Shown in pieces: positions 1-5,497 of a stretch of 5,497 nt of DNA (positions within the stretch are counted from its first letter, which is position 1; each line of letters starts with the position of its first letter). This DNA comes from Burkholderiales bacterium. GTDB lineage: Bacteria; Pseudomonadota; Gammaproteobacteria; Burkholderiales; Burkholderiaceae_C. The stretch lies in the NCBI GenBank assembly GCA_013205525.1, contig JABMMR010000260.1, forward strand, positions 1 to 5,497, in the 5' to 3' direction. Position numbers and translations under genes: made by a program. A model generated the notes under the pieces. The model saw nothing but the letters and a program-made list of their open reading frames with translations, did no database searches and was not told where the DNA came from.

Positions 1-462
1 GTCGTAGTCATTGGCCAAAGCGGCAGCGGCCATCTCCAATAACTTGAGCGTGACATTGACGCCCACACTCATATTGGGCGCCATCACAATAGCGATGTCT
101 TGGCTGGCGGCTTGAATCTCACGTTTTTGTTCGTCGCTGAAGCCGGTTGTGCCAATCACCATCTTCACGCCTTTTTCACGACACGCTTTGACATGCGCCA
201 TAGTGCCCTCGGGTCGGGTGAAGTCGATCAAGACTTGAGCATGTTGCAAGCCTGCGTGCAAGTCGGCTTTGATCACGACACCGCTGGCTTGGCCCAAAAA
301 GCCAGTAGCGTCATTGCCAATATGCACGCTGTCGGCCACATCGAGTGCGCCAGCGAGTTGGCAATCGACTGATTCGACCAAGGCCTGCGCCAACATTCGG
401 CCCATGCGGCCACTGGCGCCGGCGATGGCTACCCTATGGTGTTGAGCAATAGATGCATTCAT
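1..462 (-). CDS. dapB: 4-hydroxy-tetrahydrodipicolinate reductase, N-terminal 154 residues (cut by window edge)
   Basis: DapB is a cytoplasmic enzyme that reduces 4-hydroxy-tetrahydrodipicolinate with NAD(P)H in the diaminopimelate/lysine pathway, supplying peptidoglycan and protein synthesis. Visible here are the dinucleotide-binding GASGRMG loop at residues 15-21, DFTRPEGT at 80-87, IGTTG at 103-107 and APNMSVGVN at 128-136, all in the family order. The reading frame is open to base 1. The catalytic His/Lys region and the C-terminal tetramerisation domain therefore lie outside the window; this is truncation by the window, not a broken gene. The ATG at 462 is chosen because the nucleotide-binding fold starts at residue 11. 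The Shine-Dalgarno is weak. The start lies 6 nt after the bamE stop, so the gene is probably cotranscribed and translationally coupled with bamE. Identification is secure. Confidence 0.96.
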   Translation of the reverse strand, partial: MNASIAQHHRVAIAGASGRMGRMLAQALVESVDCQLAGALDVADSVHIGNDATGFLGQASGVVIKADLHAGLQHAQVLIDFTRPEGTMAHVKACREKGVKMVIGTTGFSDEQKREIQAASQDIAIVMAPNMSVGVNVTLKLLEMAAAALANDYD

Positions 463-468
463 ACAGGT

Positions 469-1008
469 TCAGCGTGCCTCAAGTGGTGGGTAGCTTTTGT
501 CTGAAGGCAGCACTGGCTTGGGCTGCACAGCCACAGGGACAGGGGAATTTTTACGGAATTTTTCCAGCTCTAGAGGTGTGGCTTCCAAGCGAGGCACCAC
601 CTTGCGGTCTTCCGGCACGGCAATGCGCTCGGCAAATTCGGACTCGCTGGGCAATTCATCGCCTTCATAGCGCAAATACAAATCATTTTTGAAATACACG
701 GATAACTGACGCTGCTGCGGTTGGGTTCCCTTGCGTTCAATGGTGAACGCATAGTCCCAGCGATCGCTGTGAAAAACGCTGGCGATCAAGGGCGTGCCCA
801 AAATATCTTTGACTTGATTTCGGCTCATGCCTGCACGCAAAGCTTGCGCCTGCTCTTTGGACACGAAATTGCCTTGCACCACTTCGACACGGTAAGGCGT
901 GACTTTGCGAATGGCACGCGCCACAGGGTCGTCAATGGTAGAACATGCGGTCATCAGCAAACCAGCAGCGCTTGCGAACACGGCCATCGTCTGGCGCAAA
1001 AGAGTCAT
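469..1008 (-). CDS. bamE: Outer membrane protein assembly factor BamE (SmpA/OmlA lipoprotein)
   Basis: BamE is a small lipoprotein of the BAM complex, which inserts beta-barrel proteins into the outer membrane; it sits on the periplasmic face of that membrane. The 179-residue product begins with a lipoprotein signal peptide: a hydrophobic stretch, then the lipobox LMTAC with Cys22 as the lipidated residue. Serine at +2 fits outer-membrane sorting. The SmpA/OmlA fold follows at about residues 38-115: VVQGNFVS at 43-50, LRAGMSRNQV at 57-66, ILGTPL at 69-74 and FHSDRWDYAF at 79-88. After about residue 125 there is a charged, proline-rich tail of some 50 residues, so the protein is clearly longer than E. 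coli BamE (about 113). A TTG at 1023 would add five residues. The ATG at 1008 is preferred because it gives a clean signal peptide, although neither start has a clear Shine-Dalgarno. It is the first gene of a bamE-dapB unit and diverges from fur. Confidence 0.93.
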   Translation of the reverse strand: MTLLRQTMAVFASAAGLLMTACSTIDDPVARAIRKVTPYRVEVVQGNFVSKEQAQALRAGMSRNQVKDILGTPLIASVFHSDRWDYAFTIERKGTQPQQRQLSVYFKNDLYLRYEGDELPSESEFAERIAVPEDRKVVPRLEATPLELEKFRKNSPVPVAVQPKPVLPSDKSYPPLEAR

Positions 1009-1009
1009 G

Positions 1010-1039
1010 TTGATACAGGGCAAGTTATGATTGAATCAT
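1010..1039 (+). promoter_or_regulatory. Candidate sigma-70 promoter for fur
   Basis: TTGATA at 1010-1015 (5/6 match to the -35 consensus) is followed after 18 nt by AATCAT at 1034-1039 (4/6 match to the -10). Transcription would start near 1046, giving a leader of about 43 nt before the fur ATG. The -35 lies just before the bamE start codon, so the two divergent promoters would interlock and share the palindrome. A better -10 by sequence, TATGAT at 1026-1031, has no -35 at proper spacing. Confidence 0.3.
1027..1039. promoter_or_regulatory. Perfect 13-bp palindrome between bamE and fur, candidate operator
   Basis: ATGATT-G-AATCAT is a perfect 6-1-6 inverted repeat in the divergent intergenic region. 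The half-sites ATGAT/ATCAT match the inner part of the E. coli Fur box, but are separated by three bases rather than one, so it is not a canonical Fur box. It overlaps the candidate -10 elements on both strands, where a repressor would affect both fur and bamE. The palindrome is seen directly; binding of Fur or another dimeric regulator is inference. Confidence 0.4.
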
Positions 1040-1043
1040 TGTA
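1038..1043 (-). promoter_or_regulatory. Candidate -10 element for bamE-dapB
   Basis: Read on the minus strand, these bases are TACAAT, a 5/6 match to the sigma-70 -10 consensus, about 30 nt before the bamE ATG. That would give a leader of roughly 20-25 nt. No good -35 hexamer lies 16-18 nt upstream, so the call rests on the -10 and its position. It overlaps one end of the 1027-1039 palindrome. Confidence 0.4.
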
Positions 1044-1088
1044 GCGACGGGCCTCACACCCTCAGACACTTAGCCACAGAAAGCACAT

Positions 1089-1517
1089 ATGGCCTCCATT
1101 GATGGCTTGAAAAACACCGGCCTCAAAGCAACGGTGCCACGATTAAAAATTTTGGAGCTTTTCCAAAAAAGCGGTTTGCGCCATATGAGCGCCGAGGATG
1201 TTTACCGCTTGGCGCTAAATGATCGCGCCGATATTGGTCTGGCCACCATCTACCGCGTCCTCATGCAGTTTGAACAAGCCGGCATTTTGTCGCGCAATCA
1301 GTTTGAGGGCGGTAAATCAATCTATGAACTTAACCAAGGGCAGCACCATGACCATTTGGTGTGCCTAGACTGCGGCCGCGTGGAAGAGTTCTACGACGCC
1401 AGTATCGAGCAACGCCAGCACGATATTGCACAGTCCAAAGGGTTTGAGCTCGCCGACCACGCCTTAAGTCTTTACGCGCACTGCACACGCGTGGCTTGTC
1501 CTCACAAATCAGCTTGA
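1089..1517 (+). CDS. fur: Ferric uptake regulator Fur
   Basis: Fur is a dimeric, metal-dependent cytoplasmic repressor that binds Fe(II) and shuts off iron-uptake genes. The 142-residue protein has an N-terminal winged-helix domain with the recognition helix in [11 protein letters not shown] (48-58). The C-terminal dimerisation/metal domain contains [16 protein letters not shown] (86-101). Aligned by eye with E. coli Fur, all metal ligands are present: the regulatory site His32, Glu80, His89, Glu100; the second site His86, Asp88, Glu107, His124; and the cysteine pairs Cys92/Cys95 and Cys132/Cys137. The His/Cys-rich tail of E. coli Fur is shortened to PHKSA. The ATG at 1089 is preceded by an AGAAAG Shine-Dalgarno-like run at 1078-1083. 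It stands alone on the plus strand, divergent from bamE and convergent with hprK, whose last codons overlap its own by 16 bp. The ligand set argues for Fur rather than Zur or PerR. Confidence 0.96.
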   Translation: MASIDGLKNTGLKATVPRLKILELFQKSGLRHMSAEDVYRLALNDRADIGLATIYRVLMQFEQAGILSRNQFEGGKSIYELNQGQHHDHLVCLDCGRVEEFYDASIEQRQHDIAQSKGFELADHALSLYAHCTRVACPHKSA

Positions 1518-2470
1518 TCGGCTTGGCCGGCCAGCATGGCTTGGCGGTGGCTAAGGACAAATTTATCGTAGGTATTGATGCCGCGTAATTGCAAAATCGT
1601 GTTGCGTACAGCGGCTTCCACCAACACCGCAATATTGCGACCGGCCACCACCTGAATCACCACTTTGCGCACCGCAATGCCCAGCACGTCTTGGGTCAGC
1701 GGTTCATACGGCAGTCTTTCGTAATCTCGCTCCAAGGTTTCCTTGCGCACCAAATGCACAATCAACTTGAGGCGCATTTTTCTGCGCACTGCGGTTTCAC
1801 CAAATATCGCTTGGATATCCAGCAAACCAATACCGCGCACTTCCAATAAGTTTTGCAGCAACTCGGGGCAACGCCCCTCGATGGTGGCTTGGTTGATGCG
1901 GTAGAGGTCGACCGCATCATCGGCCACCAAGCCGTGTCCACGCGAAATCAACTCCAAACCCAACTCGCTTTTGCCCAGCCCCGACTCGCCTGTGATCACC
2001 ACACCCATGCCCAAAATATCCAAAAACACGCCGTGCAAGGTGGTGCGATCGGCAAAATGTTTGGACAAATAAGCCCGTAACAAATCAATCACAAATGCGG
2101 AGGATTCTTTGGTAGAAAAAAGCGGAATTTGCGCTTCTTCGCACATTTTGAGCAAGGAGGGCGGCGAGATTTGCCCGTCTGCCACCACCAACACCGGCGG
2201 CTCGAGTGTGACGATACGCCCAATGCGACGCTCTGTGTCGACCAAGGGGCTGTTATTGAGATAGCGAATTTCTCGCTCACCCAGAACTTGTAAGCGGTAG
2301 GGGTGGATGTAATTTAAATAGCCCACCAAGTCGGCGCCTGAACGCGCCATGCGAACCGCTACTTCGTTGAAATGCCGCTCAGACGCGCCCTGTCCTGCGA
2401 TCCATTGCCAGCCGAGCTTGTCTTTGAAGTCTTCAAACAAGACGTCGGCACTGACAGCGGTGGGCTTCAA
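1502..2470 (-). CDS. hprK: HPr kinase/phosphorylase
   Basis: HprK phosphorylates and dephosphorylates a serine of HPr, controlling phosphotransfer through the PTS; in proteobacteria it works in the sugar-independent PTS. The product has 322 residues, normal for the family. The N-terminal domain covers about 1-130. The kinase domain carries LHGVFLDI at 145-152 (His146 equals the family's conserved catalytic-region His), Walker A GESGLGKS at 161-168, [12 protein letters not shown] at 178-189 with the conserved Asp pair 184/185, the HprK signature [11 protein letters not shown] at 209-219, and [14 protein letters not shown] at 277-290. The start is a TTG at 2470. No ATG or GTG can replace it upstream, because the in-frame ptsN stop lies 9 nt before, and the MKP N-terminus that it gives is usual in relatives (from memory). 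No Shine-Dalgarno is visible, so translation probably depends on coupling to ptsN. The 3' end overlaps fur. Confidence 0.95.
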   Translation of the reverse strand: MKPTAVSADVLFEDFKDKLGWQWIAGQGASERHFNEVAVRMARSGADLVGYLNYIHPYRLQVLGEREIRYLNNSPLVDTERRIGRIVTLEPPVLVVADGQISPPSLLKMCEEAQIPLFSTKESSAFVIDLLRAYLSKHFADRTTLHGVFLDILGMGVVITGESGLGKSELGLELISRGHGLVADDAVDLYRINQATIEGRCPELLQNLLEVRGIGLLDIQAIFGETAVRRKMRLKLIVHLVRKETLERDYERLPYEPLTQDVLGIAVRKVVIQVVAGRNIAVLVEAAVRNTILQLRGINTYDKFVLSHRQAMLAGQADQADL

Positions 2471-2479
2471 AGTCTGGGG

Positions 2480-2947
2480 TTAAACAGTAAGAGAAGAGTG
2501 CCAAGCCACAATGAGCTGATGCAGGTCTTGCGCATCACTGCTTTGTTTCAAGCGCTCACGAAAACCGCTGTCACTGAGCATTTCGGCAATTTCGGAGAGG
2601 ATTTCCAAATGTTTTTGGGTTGAAGCTTCGGGCACCAATAAAAAGAACAATAAACACACGGGTTGCTCGTCGGGGGAGTCAAAACCTATGGGCTGGGTTA
2701 AACGAAACACGGCTGCCAAGGGAGACTTCATGCCTTTGATGCGCCCATGGGGAATAGCTACACCATGGCCCAAGCCGGTAGAGCCCAAACGTTCACGGGC
2801 GAATAAACTGTCGGCCACCAAAGCCCGATTGAGTCCGTGCAAGTTTTCAAACAGCAAACCGGCCTCTTCAAAAGCGCGCTTTTTGCTGGTGACGTCTACC
2901 TGCACAAGGGCTTGTGCAGAAGGCAAGATGGCAGAGAGTCTGTTCAT
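2480..2947 (-). CDS. ptsN: PTS IIA-like nitrogen-regulatory protein PtsN (EIIA-Ntr)
   Basis: PtsN is the terminal phosphate acceptor of the PTS-Ntr chain (EI-Ntr, NPr, EIIA-Ntr). It transports no sugar but regulates other proteins; in enterics these include potassium transporters and their sensor kinase. The product, 155 residues from the ATG at 2947, is a single PTS EIIA type-2 domain. GLGHGVAIPHGRIKG at 58-72 includes the phosphorylatable His67 and the second conserved His61. LLFFLLVPEASTQKHLEILSEIAEML, starting near residue 99, is the typical second half. A GTG at 2968 would add seven residues. The ATG is preferred because MNRL is the usual N-terminus in related bacteria (from memory) and the GTG falls inside a -10-like sequence. 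Neither start has a clear Shine-Dalgarno. hprK follows after 9 nt in the same reading frame. A terminator upstream separates ptsN from hpf. Confidence 0.94.
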   Translation of the reverse strand: MNRLSAILPSAQALVQVDVTSKKRAFEEAGLLFENLHGLNRALVADSLFARERLGSTGLGHGVAIPHGRIKGMKSPLAAVFRLTQPIGFDSPDEQPVCLLFFLLVPEASTQKHLEILSEIAEMLSDSGFRERLKQSSDAQDLHQLIVAWHSSLTV

Positions 2948-3033
2948 GTTGGGATGCTGATTATGCACCGCTTGGGCGTGTCAAGCTAGGGTAAATATTT
3001 AATTATTAGGTTTTAAAAAACATGGTTTTGATG
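2948..3033 (-). promoter_or_regulatory. Likely ptsN-hprK promoter region, elements not resolved
   Basis: Because a terminator lies at 3034-3058, ptsN-hprK should have a promoter in this stretch. It holds an A/T-rich block (2992-3020) and, on the minus strand, a perfect TTGACA at 2984-2979. The best -10-like hexamer, CATAAT at 2965-2960, is only 13 nt from TTGACA, which is too short; TAATCA at 15 nt is poor. No convincing sigma-54 GG/GC element was seen. The promoter is inferred from context only. Confidence 0.3.
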
Positions 3034-3058
3034 AAAAAACCGCCTGGTTCACAGGCGG
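3034..3058 (-). terminator. Rho-independent terminator downstream of hpf
   Basis: On the minus strand, CCGCCTG (3058-3052), the loop TGAAC, and CAGGCGG (3046-3040) form a perfect 7-bp G/C-rich stem followed directly by six T (3039-3034). It begins 26 nt after the hpf stop codon. On the plus strand no T-run follows the stem, so it works in one direction only. It marks the end of the hpf transcript and isolates ptsN-hprK. Confidence 0.9.
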
Positions 3059-3084
3059 CTTGTGGGTCTGGCGCGTCAACCCTG

Positions 3085-3420
3085 CTAAATCAACTCTGAG
3101 CGTTTAGCACTGGCGTGGCCGTGGTCTTGTATACGGTCTTTGTGCCTGACCACTTGACGGTCTAGTTTGTCGACCAACTCATCCACCGCCGCATACAAAT
3201 CTTCGTGGGCGGACTCGGCAAACAAATCGTTACCCTTGACGTGGATATTGCACTCGGCTCGCTGTCGCCCTTCTTTTTCCTTTTGCTTTTCTATGCTGAG
3301 GATGACGCGCACATCCACCACTTGGTCAAAGTGTCGGTTGATGCGATCGAGTTTTTGGGTGACATAGTCACGCAACGCTGGGGTGACTTCAAGATGATGG
3401 CCACTGATCGTCAAATTCAT
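3085..3420 (-). CDS. hpf: Ribosome hibernation promoting factor, short HPF/RaiA family
   Basis: HPF/RaiA proteins bind the 30S decoding region near the mRNA and tRNA sites, and silence or dimerise ribosomes when growth stops. The 111-residue product is a single S30AE/sigma-54-modulation domain with the family pattern: [20 protein letters not shown] at 1-20, [10 protein letters not shown] at 23-32, [17 protein letters not shown] at 54-70 and [23 protein letters not shown] at 74-96. It lacks the C-terminal dimerisation domain of long HPF. The length is between E. coli HPF (95) and RaiA/YfiA (about 113), so whether it acts as HPF (100S former) or RaiA cannot be settled by eye. The ATG at 3420 is preceded by an excellent GGAGGA, whereas upstream in-frame extensions have no support. 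It has its own promoter and terminator. In many proteobacteria this gene follows rpoN; here an MFS gene lies upstream. Confidence 0.94.
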   Translation of the reverse strand: MNLTISGHHLEVTPALRDYVTQKLDRINRHFDQVVDVRVILSIEKQKEKEGRQRAECNIHVKGNDLFAESAHEDLYAAVDELVDKLDRQVVRHKDRIQDHGHASAKRSELI

Positions 3421-3425
3421 ACGTA

Positions 3426-3431
3426 TCCTCC
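3426..3431 (-). promoter_or_regulatory. Strong Shine-Dalgarno of hpf
   Basis: The minus strand reads GGAGGA, five bases before the ATG at 3420. This fixes the hpf start, against an in-frame extension of 18 codons upstream. It is much the best ribosome binding site in the window, consistent with high HPF output. Confidence 0.85.
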
Positions 3432-3488
3432 AAAAGATACCTGTGTGAATAAGCCAAGCCACATGCCTGACCAAAGACAGGTAGCTCC

Positions 3489-3517
3489 ACTATGCCCCGA
3501 GTTGGCCGAAAAATCAA
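3489..3517 (-). promoter_or_regulatory. Candidate sigma-70 promoter of hpf
   Basis: On the minus strand TTGATT (3517-3512) and CATAGT (3494-3489) are separated by exactly 17 nt, each a 4/6 match to the -35 and -10 consensus. It lies between the MFS stop and the hpf start, giving a leader of about 60 nt. No terminator separates it from the MFS gene, so read-through from upstream is also possible. Just upstream of the -35 is a G-rich run (minus strand, 3538-3519) containing seven G in a row. Confidence 0.5.
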
Positions 3518-3540
3518 CCTCGCGCCGCCCTCCCCCCCGA

Positions 3541-4755
3541 TCAGGGCGCAGGGGCACTGTGCATTTGCACATGCCTAGACAGCGCTAAGGCAAAAAAAGT
3601 CGCGGCTATTCCTACCAAGGCACATAACCAAAAATGGGTGACTTGGCCGCTGGCATCGCGCTGTATCAGCACGCCGCCCAGCCAAGAAGCCAAACCAATG
3701 GACACCGACTGCACGGCCGAATTCAGCGACATAAAGGTGCCGCGCCATTGCGGCTGGGCTGCCGAGGTCAGCATGGCCATGCCAGGGATCATGCGAGCAT
3801 TCATGCAAAAGAAAAAGCCAGAAAACACCAGCAGTACCCAAGGCAAAGGGGCGGGTTGCATCAAGGTGGTGATGGTCATAGGCAGCATGGCCAAAAACAA
3901 CATACGTTGAAACATTTTGCGCTTACCCAACTTGTCGCTCAAACGCCCCACCCAGCGAGCGCTGAGCAAAGTCACGGTGCCGCCACACAGATAGATATAA
4001 GGGATTTCATCGGGTGCCAGCACATGGTTGGCTTGGGTGTAAATCGTGATGTAGGGAATGATGGTGAAACTTGCAAACATCATTGCGCCTGACATATACA
4101 AGGCTTTGCGGTGATTGGCATCGGCCCACACTTGGCGTATGGCATGCGTGTCTTGCTGTCCCTGGGCTTTGAGCACATGCGCGTCCAGCGTGGGCAAACA
4201 AACAGCTGCCATCACGCCCACCAACAAGCACATGAAGGCAATCACTAAGAAAGCGCTGTGCCAGCCACTTACGTTGGCCAAAAACAGCCCACTGGGAACG
4301 CCCACCACAGTAGCCATGGCAAAAGAAGTCATGACAAAACCTGTGGCGCGACCCCGCCGCTCGAATGGGATCACGTCGCCAATCACAGTTAGTGTCATGG
4401 CCGACAAAATACCGCCAAATGTGCCTGCCGCCACACGCGAAGCCATCAACAATGAGTATGTTGGCGCCAATGCACAGGCCAAGGTGGTCAAACCAAACAA
4501 GGTGTACAAAATCAACATCAAGCGCTTGCGCTCGAAGCGGTCCACAAAGGATGCAGCCAACAATCCGGAAACACCTGCAGCAAAGGTATAGGCAGACACC
4601 AAAAAGCCAAATTGTGCATCGTTGATGGCAAACAAATCCCGCAGTTGCGGACCCAAGGGCATGATGATCATGAAGTCCAGCACATGGGTGAACTGAATGC
4701 CTGCCAAGGTGAGCAAAACCCAAAACTCACGGCGCTGCGTTAAAACTGTTTGCAT
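3541..4755 (-). CDS. MFS transporter, DHA1/AraJ-like drug or sugar efflux type
   Basis: This is an inner-membrane, proton-coupled major facilitator; the substrate is unknown. The 404-residue product is almost wholly hydrophobic, with about 12 predicted membrane segments in two halves joined by a polar loop near 191-216. The loop between segments 2 and 3 holds a motif A variant, GLLAASFVDRFERKR (64-78), and the second half carries its counterpart GRLSDKLGKRK (270-280). RVAAGTFGGILSAM (107-120), DVIPFERRGRATG (127-139) and GVPSGLFL (152-159) are typical of DHA1 efflux proteins related to AraJ. The ATG at 4755 gives MQTVLTQRREFWVLL, a normal lead into segment 1. A GTG at 4782 would add nine residues, and neither start has a good Shine-Dalgarno. 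It is transcribed towards hpf, 120 nt away, and diverges from corA. No regulator gene lies beside it to hint at the substrate. Confidence 0.88.
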   Translation of the reverse strand: MQTVLTQRREFWVLLTLAGIQFTHVLDFMIIMPLGPQLRDLFAINDAQFGFLVSAYTFAAGVSGLLAASFVDRFERKRLMLILYTLFGLTTLACALAPTYSLLMASRVAAGTFGGILSAMTLTVIGDVIPFERRGRATGFVMTSFAMATVVGVPSGLFLANVSGWHSAFLVIAFMCLLVGVMAAVCLPTLDAHVLKAQGQQDTHAIRQVWADANHRKALYMSGAMMFASFTIIPYITIYTQANHVLAPDEIPYIYLCGGTVTLLSARWVGRLSDKLGKRKMFQRMLFLAMLPMTITTLMQPAPLPWVLLVFSGFFFCMNARMIPGMAMLTSAAQPQWRGTFMSLNSAVQSVSIGLASWLGGVLIQRDASGQVTHFWLCALVGIAATFFALALSRHVQMHSAPAP

Positions 4756-4865
4756 AAATGAGGGTTGCAGCAAACATGACACTCTAACAGCCTGATCTCA
4801 CACTTGCCATCAGCCGGTGCCATAATTACCTTTGTTTAAAGCTTTGGAGCACCTTCCTTGGAAAC

Positions 4866-4909
4866 CTACCCTAGTCGGTAGCTTTCGGCTCACACAGGCA
4901 TGCAGCCGA
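4866..4909 (+). other. Two adjacent potential hairpins in the corA leader
   Basis: CTACC (4866-4870) can pair with GGTAG (4877-4881) around a 6-nt loop. TCGGCT (4885-4890) can pair with AGCCGA (4904-4909) around a 13-nt loop that contains GCATGC. Neither is followed by a T-run, so they are not terminators. They lie 60-105 nt before the corA start codon and would be in its 5' untranslated region if transcription starts upstream of 4866. I do not recognise a known riboswitch, and stems this short can occur by chance. Confidence 0.25.
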
Positions 4910-4970
4910 GTTGAGTTGAAAGCGAACCATTCACTCCCCTCGTCTCGCTCAACCATGCACTGAGATTGCC

Positions 4971-5497
4971 ATGCTCAATATTTTTTCTCTGGCCAATGGC
5001 CGCTTGTTTCAAGAAGAAATTTCTTCACAAGAAGAGCTTTCCCAATTCCGCCCCATCTGGGTTGATTTGGAATCCCCCACGCCCGAAGAAAAGCGCTGGA
5101 TCAGTCAGCACTTTGGCGTACATATTCCCGAAGACGCGATGGACGAAGACATCGAAGAGTCGGCTCGCTTTTACGAAGAAGACAACGGTGCATTGCATAT
5201 CCGCTCAGACTTTTTGATCGCCGACATTGAAGAGCCCCGCGCCGTTCGGGTGGCTTTTATTTTGAACCAACACAACGACGCACTGAAGAGCCACGGCGTG
5301 TTGTTCTCCATCCATGATGAAGACCTGCCGGTATTTCGCTTGCTGCGTTTGCGAGCGCGGCGTGCGCCAGGGTTGATTGAAGACGCCAAAGATGTGCTGC
5401 TCGAACTCTTCTCGGTCGATGCTGAGTACTCTGCCGACACCCTAGAGGGCATTTACGACGAACTGGAAAAAGTCAGCAAAATGGTTTTGTCGGGTGA
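4971..5497 (+). CDS. corA: Magnesium and cobalt transport protein CorA, N-terminal 175 residues (cut by window edge)
   Basis: CorA is a homopentameric inner-membrane channel for Mg2+ (also Co2+ and Ni2+), with a large cytoplasmic N-terminal domain that senses Mg2+. The frame reads from the ATG at 4971 (MLNIFSLANGRL) to the window end without a stop. The visible part is the acidic cytoplasmic domain: WVDLESPTPEEKRWI at 30-44, HIPEDAMDEDIEES at 51-64 and the long helical stretch with LEGIYDELEKVSK at 158-170. The transmembrane helices and the GMN selectivity motif lie beyond the right edge, so the name rests on the N-terminal domain alone. Another bacterial CorA-family member such as the zinc transporter ZntB is less likely but not excluded. 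The Shine-Dalgarno is weak (TGAGAT at 4961-4966). The gene diverges from the MFS gene, with a 215-nt gap between the two start codons. Confidence 0.88.
   Translation, partial: MLNIFSLANGRLFQEEISSQEELSQFRPIWVDLESPTPEEKRWISQHFGVHIPEDAMDEDIEESARFYEEDNGALHIRSDFLIADIEEPRAVRVAFILNQHNDALKSHGVLFSIHDEDLPVFRLLRLRARRAPGLIEDAKDVLLELFSVDAEYSADTLEGIYDELEKVSKMVLSG

Noticed and set aside
1009..1023. TTG at 1023 as the bamE start
   Set aside because: It adds five residues before a signal peptide that is already complete from the ATG at 1008, without a better ribosome binding site.
1025..1043. Canonical Fur box in the fur promoter
   Set aside because: Only 8 of 19 positions match the E. coli consensus in the best ungapped alignment; only the half-sites agree, so it is reported as a palindrome and not as a Fur box.
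1589..2080. Two plus-strand open frames antisense to hprK
   Set aside because: Their His/Gln-rich translation is what the complement of a real gene gives here; there is no start signal and no family resemblance.
2960..2984. TTGACA with CATAAT as a ptsN promoter
   Set aside because: The two hexamers are good individually, but the 13-nt spacer is too short for sigma-70; a promoter is likely nearby, but this pair is not convincing.
3024..3041. GGTTTT/AAAACC hairpin overlapping the base of the hpf terminator, as an anti-terminator
   Set aside because: It is weak and A/T-rich, and on the minus strand it would be completed only after the terminator has formed, so it is unlikely to compete.
3205..3588. 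A plus-strand open frame antisense to hpf and running into the MFS end
   Set aside because: It covers the hpf promoter and ribosome binding site, has no Shine-Dalgarno and resembles no protein I know.
4115..4591. A 158-codon open frame on the plus strand, antisense to the MFS gene
   Set aside because: It is a complementary-strand shadow of the MFS gene, with low-complexity Ala/Lys/Pro composition and no ribosome binding site.
4007..4723. A 238-codon open frame on the minus strand, overlapping the MFS gene
   Set aside because: It is a shifted frame of the MFS gene, rich in Cys, His and Trp, with no recognisable domain, while the MFS frame has clear family motifs over the same bases.

Overview
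The window looks like ordinary chromosome from a betaproteobacterium of the order Burkholderiales, most likely the family Comamonadaceae. The grounds are the protein sequences (Fur, HprK, PtsN and BamE all read like the forms found in that group) and the gene order hpf-ptsN-hprK next to fur and bamE-dapB. Base composition is only in the low 50s percent G+C, judged by eye from a few lines. That is modest for Comamonadaceae and would suit a freshwater member, but this is inference. There are eight protein genes, two of them cut by the window edges. I see no mobile element, CRISPR array, tRNA or rRNA.

Layout from left to right: (1) On the minus strand, a bamE-dapB pair (outer-membrane assembly lipoprotein, then dihydrodipicolinate reductase, cut at the left edge) with a 6-nt gap. 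(2) fur on the plus strand, diverging from bamE across an 80-nt intergenic region that carries a perfect 13-bp palindrome and candidate promoters for both genes. (3) On the minus strand, ptsN-hprK (PTS-Ntr EIIA and HPr kinase/phosphorylase). The end of hprK overlaps the end of fur by 16 bp, tail to tail. (4) hpf on the minus strand, with its own sigma-70-like promoter, a strong Shine-Dalgarno and a rho-independent terminator that separates it from ptsN. (5) An MFS efflux-type transporter on the minus strand. (6) corA, a magnesium/cobalt channel, on the plus strand and cut at the right edge, after a leader with two small potential hairpins.

The genes cover cell maintenance and regulation: lysine/peptidoglycan precursor synthesis (dapB), outer-membrane protein assembly (bamE), iron control (fur), phosphotransfer signalling (ptsN, hprK), ribosome hibernation (hpf), and transport (MFS, corA). 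PtsN and HprK are both parts of the sugar-independent proteobacterial PTS. Their partners (HPr/NPr and EI) are not in the window.

I found no clear new system. The observations most worth checking are the palindrome shared by the fur and bamE promoters, the TTG-started hprK that lies in the same frame as ptsN behind a single stop codon, the fur/hprK 3' overlap, the isolation of hpf from both rpoN and ptsN, and the structured corA leader.
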